The position numbers were made by a program, and so were the translations under genes. A DNA stretch of 64,000 bases from Pterobdella sp. o SKG-2022 (lineage: Eukaryota; Annelida; Clitellata; Hirudinida; Piscicolidae). Shown here one piece after another: positions 1-10,198 of the stretch. Position 1 is the first letter of the stretch, and the number at the start of each line of letters is the position of its first letter. Location of the stretch: NCBI GenBank assembly GCA_964035795.1, contig OZ038322.1:7579037-7643036 (forward strand), read 5' to 3'. Under the pieces are notes generated by a model that saw only the letters and a program-made list of their open reading frames with translations, had not been told where the DNA came from and did no database searches.

Positions 1-588
1 TTGATGAAAAAAGAAGAAAATATAAAAAGTTAAATATTTCATCTTCCATTTACTTAATTTTTCAGCAAGTATAGTAAACTTTAAGACCATACCAGTCTTT
101 ACAAATACAGGAGAATGCAGTGATGAGAAAGACAAAGTGAAATCATGGTCATACATGACTGACAGTGGATTCTTGAATTGAAATAAATCATTTTTACAAA
201 TTTTAACTCGGTGAAGCACATTTAACGCAGTTATTAACTTTGAATAAAGATTTTTGCAAATTTTGACAATGTTTTTATTAATATAACCAACGCTGATAAC
301 CGAAACTGTTTGGATCGACCAATTTGCTTATAAGACTGTAAATAGCATATGAAACGAGTGGGCAGTAAAACTGAGACAATAGTGCTAATAAACTGCAATT
401 TTCTTTCAAAATTGAGTATATAACAAAAGTGTTAAAAGTCTATAATTCTACCTTCAATTTTATTTGAAAAATAATCAAAGTTGAATGTTTGAACTTTGTA
501 AATTCGTTTTAACCATCACCATTTCAACTTGTAGTTATCAATAAATAAACAAAAAGTAGATGCCAGAAATTTCTTGGAATGACCGAAG
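1..588. other. 3' flank of the M13 remnant
   Basis: No coding sequence was recognised. On the minus strand, AATAAA-like signals lie around 455-470, roughly 120-130 bases past the stop codon at 589, which would suit the 3' end of the M13 transcript. The rest is AT-rich. Confidence 0.3.
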
Positions 589-3440
589 CTAATAGTCATA
601 GAGATAGCACTTTTTTTCAGGGTTGTACTTGGATCCTTTGGTGCACCCAAAAGCTTCAGCAAATTCTTTGCTGTTCTGCAAGTTCCCTGCCCTTCTGTAA
701 CCATTTTATGAACAAATATATTCTAAAATACAATTAAATTAGTTTTTTAAAAATCACAATATTTTTGAAATCAATTTTGAATCGAGAGTTTCAAGTTTTT
801 AATAATTCAACCTAAACAAAAATTTTCGAAAAAATTCAATGAACGACTTGAATGTTTATCTTTTATAGTATTACTTTTTTGTCTATAGATTAAAATCCAT
901 TCAAAAGTTGAAAAATATCTCATAACTTGTACTGTGGATTTAGTTTCTTAGTTTGTTATATTCGTGCATATAACAATCATAAAATTTTTGAAGATATGAG
1001 AGCACCTAATGATATTGAATGCGGGAATCTCCGGAAACGGCGCTGTGTTATAGTCTAAACATGTTTGCTGTTGGAGTATTATAATTTATGGATACAAATT
1101 CTATTGAAAATTACACTATGCTTAGAACTCCTTTAAAAAGTTCAAGCTACCACCGTCGAAACAATATACCATGAAGGTACATGTTGAGAAAGGTGGAAAA
1201 ATTTTAACTTGATCATTATAATATATTACTATTAATTTGGTTTTTACAAACTTGAGCGTATGAAAAAAAAATTTTTGTGCTTTTGTTAAATCCAAATGAG
1301 AAACAGAAGTCTTAGTTTTGAGACCTTCAGTTTCCACTACACTTTCCATGGCCTTATAAGCCACAAACAGACCTCTCGAATCTAGTATTTTCTTACTCTG
1401 GTAAGGTTCTTGGCTGAGCTAGATTATTATGTATAGTATCTTATGTTGAATAATTAAGTTAGAAAAAATATATACATAGTTTTTCATGTCATTCAGCCCA
1501 AAATCGTGATAAATTATTTCTAAACAGGTACTATTTTTCGGCCTAAAACGGGTTCCACCCGGCAAACCTGGGTTATTAGTCACATGCTCTACCAGTTTAG
1601 GTATACCGATCAAAATTAATAAATCATGCTTTTTGATTTTTCAAAACTAGATTCCACTTTTTTTCAAACATTTCCAGGTTACAGTAAAAATCCGCAAAAA
1701 ATTGTTTTCCTTTTCGAGTTTTTTCTATTATCTTCACTTAACCAGTTGTTCTTCCCATCTTTATCATATTTGGTTCCTAAGTACATGAAAAATATTAAAA
1801 AACCAAAAATTCAAGTTTTAAAAAAACAAAATTAACATCTCAATTTTAATTTGCTGAACTAATGATTGTAAAATTAACAGGTGGTAAAATTAGAGCTAGT
1901 ATTTCATCTGCCATTGCAACCCCTAATTTCCCATATTACACTTCTCTGGGTATCATATCATTTTATATTATAAAAATTATTGTGTTTAAGAATTAAAATT
2001 TTAAAATTTCAAAAAAACAACCCATGGAGGGGCGTCAAAATCAAAGAAGAGCTTTTCGACCAGTCTAGCTGCTACAAGAAGCAAGTTCATTGTGTTTGGG
2101 GCAAACGTTTTTATTTCTAATGAACTCACTGGGTATCTGCCATCGAATTCACATTATAAATATTAGTTATAGCAAGCGAAAACTTCCAACAACTATGTTC
2201 GTTCTAGTTTATCCAAGAATCTTTACGATATACCATTGTGAAAGAACATGGAATAAGACTGCCGTTTTTTCAATGTAACTTATTTCTAGTTTTTTTGTAT
2301 CCATAAATCGTTTATAGATTTTGAAAAGTAATAATGACTGAAATAATAAAATCATGATTTAGTTTAAACGACAATACAACTTTGAATCTGAAGATTTTCT
2401 AAAAAGTGGTAGCCAGAAAAGTGAGTGCGAAAAACATGGTAAAGAATCGCACTAGGACAAACTCAAACCACGTTTTATAATTATTTTTTTTAGTTTCATC
2501 TTGAAATATAAAAATGGTAGCTTTGAAATAAAAATTTTCAAGTGTTATACTAGAAATATGTCAAACCTATTGTGATTTCGCTGCGGAGCGAATTCTTATC
2601 TTTGAGTCCCCCATCCATCTATTATGTTGTACAGTCATATTCACGTAGTTTTTGGTGCTTCCAAATGCTCCAAACTTCAAAATATATGTAAGAATGATTA
2701 AGTTTTTCTATTTCATTTTAGTTGGAACTAATTTGTCAATACTCAAAATCAAATAAATTCAAATTACTACTTCAAATTTTTTGAAAAAAATTTTGTAAAA
2801 AATTTATAACCAAGAATTCCCGTTACTTTATAATTTTTCGTATAACATTATTCTTCAAATTAAAACACATTTAGAAGCTAACACCGAGTCTTTATTTATA
2901 AAAGTCACAAAGCTTTTCGTGAGACTAGCTTACATAATCAGTTGATACTCACTTGATAATGAAAAATAGTCTAACGAAAAATTTAGTGAATTAAGTTAAT
3001 AAATACTATGTCTTTGTTTCCATCATTAATCGATTTAAACTATTATATTTTATCAATTAACTCTTAAAGTCACTAAACATGCTTCATTAAATGTTTATAT
3101 CTTTCTTTTTGGATTAGTTTCACCATTATGAGTATGGGCCTTGAAATTTTATTCAATTTAAAGAAACACTAAACATTTTTCTTTTGAAAGTAGCTTTTCT
3201 TAAACACATAGGGGGCTACCCGATGTTGGTTTTAAAATAAAAAGGAAGCTTTCATACTTAACCACGCACCCAATAGTAGAAGTTGTCTAGATCTTCATCA
3301 TTGAGGATGAAATCGGTGTACAAAATTGAAAACTTTGCATTTTCTAATTTCAATTTGGCTTTTGATAAGGTAGCTTCATCATAAATTTTCAGTTTGTGCT
3401 TCACAGCTTTTCTTTTCAAATAATCAGCAAGTTTGACTAC
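589..3440 (-). pseudogene. Neprilysin-like (M13) peptidase, C-terminal half, degenerate
   Basis: Exons read right to left on the minus strand: 3270-3440 (WxDxxT-like helix ending at the 'PD' turn, then DNFYYW), possibly about 2590-2680, 2022-2116 (NTMNLLLVAARL...KLFFDF, equivalent to the 'P-A-G-I-L-Q-P-P-F-F' segment), about 1879-1938 (YGKLGVAMADEILAL, equivalent to NYGxIGxxxGHExxH), 1476-1542 (CLEIIYHDFG), 1248-1418 (SKKILDSRGLFVAYKA then LDLTKAQKFFF) and 589-694 (AGNLQNSKEFAEAFGC, NPEKKC, stop). M13 enzymes are membrane or secreted zinc peptidases. Here HExxH reads ADEIL and the third ligand region ENxAD reads KKILD, so no zinc should be bound. An in-frame TAA (1936-1938) precedes YGKLG and several exon phases do not join. 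It is either a pseudogene or a fast-evolving inactive paralogue. The N-terminal half is absent on this side of the gap. Confidence 0.72.
2889..3005. repeat. Foldback element, copy 1
   Basis: This is an imperfect palindrome. The left half reads TTTATTTATA..CAC..AAGCTTTTCGTGAGACTA and the right half, reverse-complemented, reads TATTTATTAA..CAC..ATTTTTCGTTAGACTA. It shares the core ACGAAGCTTTTCGT...AGCTTACATTATCAAGTG with copies near 23.9, 45.2, 48.5, 54.6 and 55.6 kb. It lies in an intron of the M13 remnant. Confidence 0.6.
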
Positions 3441-3459
3441 CTAAGGATTTTCAAAAATT

Positions 3460-3659
3460 NNNNNNNNNNNNNNNNNNNNNNNNNNNNNNNNNNNNNNNNN
3501 NNNNNNNNNNNNNNNNNNNNNNNNNNNNNNNNNNNNNNNNNNNNNNNNNNNNNNNNNNNNNNNNNNNNNNNNNNNNNNNNNNNNNNNNNNNNNNNNNNNN
3601 NNNNNNNNNNNNNNNNNNNNNNNNNNNNNNNNNNNNNNNNNNNNNNNNNNNNNNNNNNN
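3460..3659. other. Assembly gap (200 N)
   Basis: The run is exactly 200 N, so its true length is unknown. It separates an M13 exon (3270-3440) from the 5' broken end of the LINE. Confidence 0.99.
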
Positions 3660-3711
3660 ATTACAAACAGCTTGGACAACTGAGACTATTCCTGATGATT
3701 GGAGAAACTTT

Positions 3712-4446
3712 TTGTTAGTTGTGCTTTATAAAAAAGGTCCTAAAAACCATTGCAGCAACTACCGAGGAATCTCACTTTTACCAGTTGTGGGTAAAATTCT
3801 TATTCGCATTATTTTCAGAAAAATTAACCTTCACATTGCCGATAATGTTTTGCCAGAATCCCAGTGTAGGTTTAAAAGTGGTCGAGGGACAGTTGATATG
3901 ATATTCACAATCAGACAACTGCAAGAAAAATGTCAGGAACAGTGCAAAGTGTTCATTGACCTCAATAAGGCCTTTGACACAGTAAACCATGAAGCTCTTT
4001 GGTTGATTCTTGGAAAGTTAGGCTGTCCAGAGAAGTTGATTTTTATCTTGAAACATTTCCACCACGACATGAAAATTACGCTGAATATAGTGGACAAACT
4101 TGCAGTACCTTTAACTGTAGGAAACGGTGTCAAACAGGAAGATACACTAGTTCCAACACTATTTGTGCTTTATTTTTTCATGGTGTTTCAATTAGCTTTT
4201 AAAGAAAGTAGTGAAGGTGTTTACATTTACTATCGAACTACTGGTAAGCTTTTTAACATCGAAGACTTCACTGCTAAAACCAAAACAATGATGAGCGTGA
4301 TATACATATATATAAACATATTGATATGTGATTTGGCTTTATGCAGACAAATGTGCCACGCATTTGGCATCTTGCATAAGCGTCTTAGAGTCGCCATGGT
4401 ATTTCTAAACGCGCGAAGGTTAAAGTTTATAATGCGTGTGTTCTAA
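3712..4446 (+). pseudogene. LINE reverse transcriptase fragment
   Basis: This open frame covers the RT thumb-proximal fingers and palm motif A (FIDLNKAFDTV, about residues 83-93), then GNGVKQEDTLVP. In intact relatives the last motif is GVKQGCxLxP, so the Gly-Cys pair is changed to Glu-Asp here. The catalytic YADD motif is missing because of an internal deletion near 4285. It cannot encode an active enzyme. Confidence 0.85.
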
Positions 4447-4556
4447 CTGTTCTTCTTTATTCTAGTGAAACTTGAACCACATATACCAGGCATCTGAAGC
4501 AACTTGAGCGTTTTCACCAACAGTGTCTGCGTAAGATTCTGGGCATAAAATGGCAG

Positions 4557-5308
4557 ATGCACATCAGTGACACCGAAATACTTGAGATGGAAAATATCGG
4601 TAGCATTGAAGTCCTAATTTCCAAGCAACAGCTCAGATGGAGTAGACACTTAGTAAGATTGCCCAACAAACGGATTCCAAACCAAATATTTTATAGGCAA
4701 CTTACCGATGGAAAAAGATTGGTTCAAAAACCCAAAAAACGATTCAAAGCTTGCTTGAAACAAACCTTCAAAAATACGGCATAAACTCCGAATCATGGGA
4801 AACACAAGCGAAAAACAGGTTAACTAGGAGGAAAGTGTTTTTTGAAGCAATCGGTCGCTTTGAAGAAAGCAGACGGGAACACGCTAGGCTTAAACGCGAT
4901 CTCCGGAAAGGAAGCATCACTGAGCATGTAACAGAACTAACGTGCGGTCAATGTGTAAGACCATGTTTGAGCAAGGCGGGTTTTCTGAGTCATTTAAGGT
5001 CCCATTGACGTCGCGTTTCTTCGGCCAAGCATGAGAAGGTCAGCTCAGTGCACACTACTCGTCAAAATTCTATTTGCCTGATGCCATTTAGCAATATTTG
5101 TAACATTTTTGGCAAAGTCGGCAAAAGTGTAGGTGGCATGAAAGGGGATGAAAAAGCTCATATTTCTAATACTCTCACTCATTCATCTATCCCGAATTCC
5201 GAATCTTTTCATATATGTGGCAATTTTGGGAAGATGTGCAAGTTCTCTGCGGGTTTGAAAAGCCACCTTCGAGCCAGAAACTGTTTGCAAAGCAATAGCA
5301 ATACTTGA
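4557..5308 (+). pseudogene. LINE C-terminal domain with zinc fingers, frameshifted
   Basis: Three overlapping open frames (4557-4784, 4751-5008, 5048-5308) continue the LINE polyprotein. They cover the basic region after the thumb, the EESRREHARLKRD segment, a CxxC-H-H finger ending at the stop near 5008, and past that stop two related units (ICNIFGKVGKSVGGMKG and CGNFGKMCKFSAGLKSHLRAR) in which some zinc-binding Cys residues have become Phe. The fingers probably bind nucleic acid in intact family members. This copy is broken. Confidence 0.75.
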
Positions 5309-5330
5309 AGACGAGCTGCTGCCACTATAT

Positions 5331-5812
5331 ATTTTTTGCTGTATAAGTTGCTACGATGCTTAAGAAACTTTTTAGTTTAAAAAAATGAACCTGATGGTGA
5401 AAACATATTTTTTTCAAAAAGCTTCATTCAAAATAGAAACTTGTACAGTGTTTCTCTAAATTTAATCTATGTGAAAACTTCGATTTCAGAAGTGTCTTTA
5501 ATCTTATAGAACAGAAAACATTGTTTTGAGTTTTTTATTATAAATACACGGAGCTTATGTGTAAGGTGATGAGGTACGTATTTGATAATATAAGTTTACC
5601 TAACAAAAAGCTGAAATGAAAATTTTGAAACAGCGTTTTTTGATTTGTGAAATTTGTCTTTGAGGGAATAAATAGTCGATTCAATGTTCCTCTTAGAAGT
5701 ATAAATAAATTTTTAAGTTGATAAATTGTTTTGAATTTTTGATTAAAATAAATAAATATCCTGATAAAAAATTTTAAACCGTTAAATAATAGCAGTTCAA
5801 TTCCTCTCTAAC
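5331..5812. other. AT-rich spacer
   Basis: No exon or repeat was recognised between the LINE and the last readable exon of the right M13 unit. A possible LINE 3' untranslated tail lies at its left end. Confidence 0.3.
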
Positions 5813-8800
5813 ATAATTGAATCGGGGTACAAGTTTGAGAATACAGGAGTATCTAGTTTATATTTTGCTTTCTCCAAAGTGACTTTGTTATAAATCTTTA
5901 ATTTATTCTTCAAAGCCTTATTTTTCAAAATTTTTGACATCTGAAAATTATTCGAATCGAGAATCATTCGTATTATTCAGAAGCCATTCTAAAAGATTGA
6001 ATTAAATTGAAATAGGTTAACTTTTTCTTTTTCACTTCCATCAAAGTACTTGTCTACATAGAGAAGAAGAATTTTTCTAGTCTCTTCCAAACAAGCTTGT
6101 TTTCTTTGGGCAACTTCATTCAGTTTGAAATTTATTTCGGTATTATCTTCAATAAACTTGATTTTACAAAAGATATTCTAATCTGCTATGTTATTAGAGG
6201 ATATCTATTTTAAGAAGAAACATAACATGATAAGATTCATCCATAATTTTAACCTTTTCTAATGTTTTCAAAAACTTTTCATCAAAATGCTCACCGAAAC
6301 CGAAACATGATGGGATAAAACCCATTGAAATATACGCTACAAAGATAATCGCCGGTTGAGTTGTGTAGAAGGCTTGCGGCAAGCATTAATGCTTGCATAT
6401 CACAAGTCTTCCATACCAGGTGGCTTTCTTATTTAACTAACTCAGTTGTATTAGAAACCGGCACTGCTGACTCAAAACCATTGTGGGTTTTCTTTAGAGA
6501 ACTTCTCACATTATCCATAGAAACCCACACTTTCTCAACTCTACCATAACCCTCTTCAAGTTACCGTCATGAGTTACGAATTAAAATATTGAATTTTTTT
6601 CTCTGTATTGACTCAATTTCTGCTTTCAAGCTCAAGGTTAATCTTCGGAACTTTTCAAAACGTGATTGGCTCAATAAAATCCCTATTTTGATTTATGCAT
6701 TTATTAGCCAGTCTATAACTCTTCGGCTTCCTTATAGTAGATCTCAGTTCCGCATTTGAGTAGCCCCTACGAAGTGTCGAAGTTAATCGAAATATTTTCA
6801 TGTGTTCAAATTTCGCATTTTACGAGTACTGGGGTGGCAATCGTTCTACAACTAACTGCTCAAAGACTCCTCCACTTATTTGCATTTTTTTGTTCTAGGC
6901 TCAACTATTTTTTCTTCTAGCTGCCTAGTCTTCCAGCAAAAAGTGCAATTCAAAATGTGCCACACTGCTTTGCAATGACGGTCAGCCTTCATCCCAAAAC
7001 CCCTAACACAACTATACCCAGTTTTTTTCAATCTAAAGTCTACTTAAAACAAATTTTCTCACATTTCTAAGACTATTTTTTTCACATCATTGCTTTGACT
7101 GATACATGGATCACCGTAAACGCAGGTAATACCGCAAAATACGACAGTGTTTCATGCTTTACCATCTTATCGACCAATCAGCAAGTGAGGTGGTAGAATT
7201 TTTATACTTTGTAGAAGCTCCATTTGTAGTAGAGTAGTGGGCATAGCAGGTCCCAATAATAAATAATATGAATCGTTAATATACTCATCATAAAGACATT
7301 TTTTCAAAAACAAAAACCTAATTTGGAAAATAACAGTTAATTTTAGTTAAATCTACTCCTTTTGATATCTGTTCGGGGATTCGGAATAGAGTGTTGGCCA
7401 TTTGAGTGGTCATTGTACGTACAGTTACCGACGTTATATAACCTGCGTGAAAACTGAAAATTGAATTCAAGAAATTGTGTATTGATTTTTATCAACTAAA
7501 TAATCGAATATGAAATTCGATAAACTTCTTATTAATAATTTTCGTTATGGAATTAATGTTTTAATTTTAAATTTCAACAAGTTATAAAATTTGAATTTAA
7601 TTGCAAATGGTTTACATAGGTTTATATTTTACGGGCAACGTGATGATTGGTCACGAAAAACATTCTGTAAAATTTTTAAGAAAATGGCATACAGCATGTA
7701 ACATTTCCTGAATGTGTGAAAATTTTGATAATATAACAAAAAAATACAGATTATAAAAACTATTTATCGTATTTAGCCTATACATCTTTTATATGATAAA
7801 AATATTCGTAGTTTTTGAGTATGAACAACTGATCCTCCTTTCTTCTGCATAATAGGTCGCTCAAGTTTACGCCCTGTCGATTAGTGAATGTTTTGAAACA
7901 AGAGTAACAAAACGGTGTTTAAAAATTCTATTACATATTTAATAAACAAGCTTAAAAAATATTATATGCTGCTGTTTCTGTCATATCAAGGGTGGATCCC
8001 ATTTCCTAATTATAATTGGATAGGTAGGTAGGTAGGTAGGTAGGTAGGTAGGTAGGTAGGTAGGTAGGTAGGTAGGTAGGTAGGTAGGTAGGTAGGTAGG
8101 TAGGTAGGTAGGTAGGTAGGTAGGTAGGTAGGTAGGTAGGTAGGTAGGTAGGTAGGTAGGTAGGTAGGTAGGTAGGTAGGTAGGTAGGTAGGTAGGTAGG
8201 TAGGTAGGTAGGTAGGTAGGTAGGTAGGTAGGTAGGTAGGTAGGTAGGTAGGTAGGTAGGTAGGTAGGTAGGTAGGTAGGTAGGTAGGTAGGTAGGTAGG
8301 TAGGTAGGTAGGTAGGTAGGTAGGTAGGTAGGTAGGTAGGTAGGTAGGTAGGTAGGTAGGTAGGTAGGTAGGTAGGTAGGTAGGTAGGTAGGTAGGTAGG
8401 TAGGTAGGTAGGTAGGTAGGTAGGTAGGTAGGTAGGTAGGTAGGTAGGTAGGTAGGTAGGTAGGTAGGTAGGTAGGTAGGTAGGTAGGTAGGTAGGTAGG
8501 TAGGTAGGTAGGTAGGTAGGTAGGTAGGTAGGTAGGTAGGTAGGTAGGTAGGTAGGTAGGTAGGTAGGTAGGTAGGTAGGTAGGTAGGTAGGTAGGTAGG
8601 TAGGTAGGTAGGTAGGTAGGTAGGTAGGTAGGTAGGTAGGTAGGTAGGTAGGTAGGTAGGTAGGTAGGTAGGTAGGTAGGTAGGTAGGTAGGTAGGTAGG
8701 TAGGTAGGTAGGTAGGTAGGTAGGTAGGTAGGTAGGTAGGTAGGTAGGTAGGTAGGTAGGTAGGTAGGTAGGTAGGTAGGTAGGTAGGTAGGTAGGTAGG

Positions 8801-10198
8801 TAGGTAGGTAGGTAGGTAGGTAGGTAGGTAGGTAGGTAGGTAGGTAGGTAGGTAGGTAGGTAGGTAGGTAGGTAGGTAGGTAGGTAGGTAGGTAGGTAGG
8901 TAGGTAGGTAGGTAGGTAGGTAGGTAGGTAGGTAGGTAGGTAGGTAGGTAGGTAGGTAGGTAGGTAGGTAGGTAGGTAGGTAGGTAGGTAGGTAGGTAGG
9001 TAGGTAGGTAGGTAGGTAGGTAGGTAGGTAGGTAGGTAGGTAGGTAGGTAAGTACGTAGTGAAAAAACAATTTTTTATTTCCATGGTTTCTGTTCCAGGT
9101 TGCATTTTATTTTCTACGGATATTTTCACTCATACTTTCGATTTATATTTTATCATTTTAGCATTGATACTTGTTCAAAAGTGGTTGGACTCGATATTTC
9201 CACATCGATTCAACCTTCTTTTTTTTCAAGAACATATGAATAAAATTCATTCACAAAATTTTTTCAAATATCCAGTTAAAAAATTTGTAGGAATAAAGCT
9301 TGCATCGATTTTTTATTCCATTATTGACAGCTGTTCTGCGGCTTCATTTAATTTTGATTTCCCCCAGACATTATTTCCACATGGGTTTTTTCAAGTACCA
9401 GTAACATTTCAGCTATTGCATCCTCAAAATATTGATACTCAGTGAAATTTTGGAAAACAAGTTTTTCAATTTTGAAGTCGAATTCATTACGTAGTTGAAG
9501 AACGTTGTTTTTCAAACTAGTTTTTAACTATGATAAAATTAAATGAATATTTCATTGAAATTTTCAAAACACTCGAACTCACAACAGGAAAAGGAGATTC
9601 ATCTTTATTGACACGCATATGGAAAAATGGAGCTACCGTAAATCCGGCCGTGATTTTCATAGCAATTAGAAAGTTCCAGTCATCTGGGAAAGGTTTTGTT
9701 TCATTCAAAGTATGGTCTTTCTGAAATATAGGCCAACATCCGAGACGGTGTACTGCCTTTTGGGATTTTTTAGGTAAACATTTGATAACTATCCAAAGCT
9801 TAACTTCCTTTTTATAATTTTTCAAATAGATGATTTCAAGATTTTCTCTAATTGGTCAAAAAAATGGAAATGAAGGAACCTTAACCAAAGGGGTCAAATC
9901 TGAACACGTGCTATTCAAACACTGTCTGTAATAAACTTGAGTCTTGATTACGGCGTCAGAAGTAATATCTTTTTGGTAAAAGTTTTCAAATTATTAAAAG
10001 TTGAAATTACTTAATATAATTCATGCAAATTAAACTTAAAAACAATAAAAAACTAACTTATCAAGTTTATCATATGTTTCTTTTTGAGCCAAATCGAATG
10101 TAGTCCAAAGGTTTCCAGCTTTGGGATTAGAAAAGACCGAAAGAAAGTTACCACATGCATATTCATAAAAGTTTTCACACGCATTTGCCTAGTAACAT
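5813..10198 (-). CDS. Neprilysin-like (M13) peptidase, N-terminal half
   Basis: Minus-strand exons in order: 10058-10198 (ANACENFYEYACGNF, the M13 start signature, then DKLDK), about 9880-9972 (DAVIKTQVYYRQCLNS), 9586-9756 (LGCWPIF...WNFLIAM...VAPFFHMRVNKDES), 9370-9516 (LQLRNEFDF...FTEYQYFEDAIAEML), 6227-6336 (EKFLKTLEKVKIMDESYH), 6022-6156 (FKLNEVAQRKQACLEETRK...LLLYVDKYFDGSEKEKV) and 5813-5940 (LKNKLKIYNKVTLEKAKYKLD...LYPDS). Together these match the lid domain of M13 zinc peptidases up to the point where the catalytic domain should begin. That part is missing here and a LINE follows. A signal anchor was not found upstream of 10198. Some exon phases do not join, so decay is likely. The intron between 9370 and 6336 holds the TAGG array. 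Confidence 0.7.
6361..8020. other. Intron sequence without recognised genes
   Basis: This AT-rich stretch lies inside the long intron of the right M13 unit. A plus-strand reading at 6361-6549 contains HTRWLSYL, faintly like hAT-type transposase relics, but it is too short to call. Confidence 0.3.
8021..9050 (+). repeat. (TAGG)n microsatellite, about 257 perfect copies
   Basis: This is an uninterrupted tetranucleotide array of about 1,030 bases with no visible variant unit. Only the right border is degenerate (TAAGTACGTAG). On the minus strand it is open as (Leu-Pro-Thr-Tyr)n in every offset, which follows from the repeat and is not a gene. It lies in an intron of the M13-like gene. Confidence 0.98.

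Larger units (their letters stand above)
3660..5330 (+). mobile_element. Defective LINE (non-LTR) retrotransposon, 3' part
   Basis: The reverse-transcriptase fingers and palm are readable: IPDDWRN, LYKKGPKNHCSNYRGISLLP, GRGTVDMIFTIRQLQEKC, then the palm motif FIDLNKAFDTVNHEALW and GNGVKQEDTLVP. After AKTKT (about 4285) the sequence jumps to the post-catalytic region (FGILHKRLRVAMV), so the F/YADD block is deleted. The C-terminal part continues in other frames: RQLERFHQ-type, HISDTEILEMENIGSIE, QLRWSRHLVRLP, RFEESRREHARLKRD, and a CxxC...H finger (CGQCVRPCLSKAGFLSHLRSH). A further stretch to 5308 holds two more decayed C2H2-like units. The 5' end is lost in the gap. The element is frameshifted and not autonomous. 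Confidence 0.9.

Noticed and set aside
6361..6549. hAT-like transposase fragment (HTRWLSYL)
   Set aside because: Only one short motif is suggestive. No catalytic residues, terminal repeats or target duplication were found.
7981..9129. Long minus-strand open frame of about 380 residues
   Set aside because: It is only the (TAGG)n array translated as Leu-Pro-Thr-Tyr. All three frames are open and the flanks show no gene signal.
9059..9445. Plus-strand 128-residue frame next to the TAGG array
   Set aside because: It runs antisense to the M13 exon at 9370-9516, and its remaining length is AT-rich sequence without motifs.
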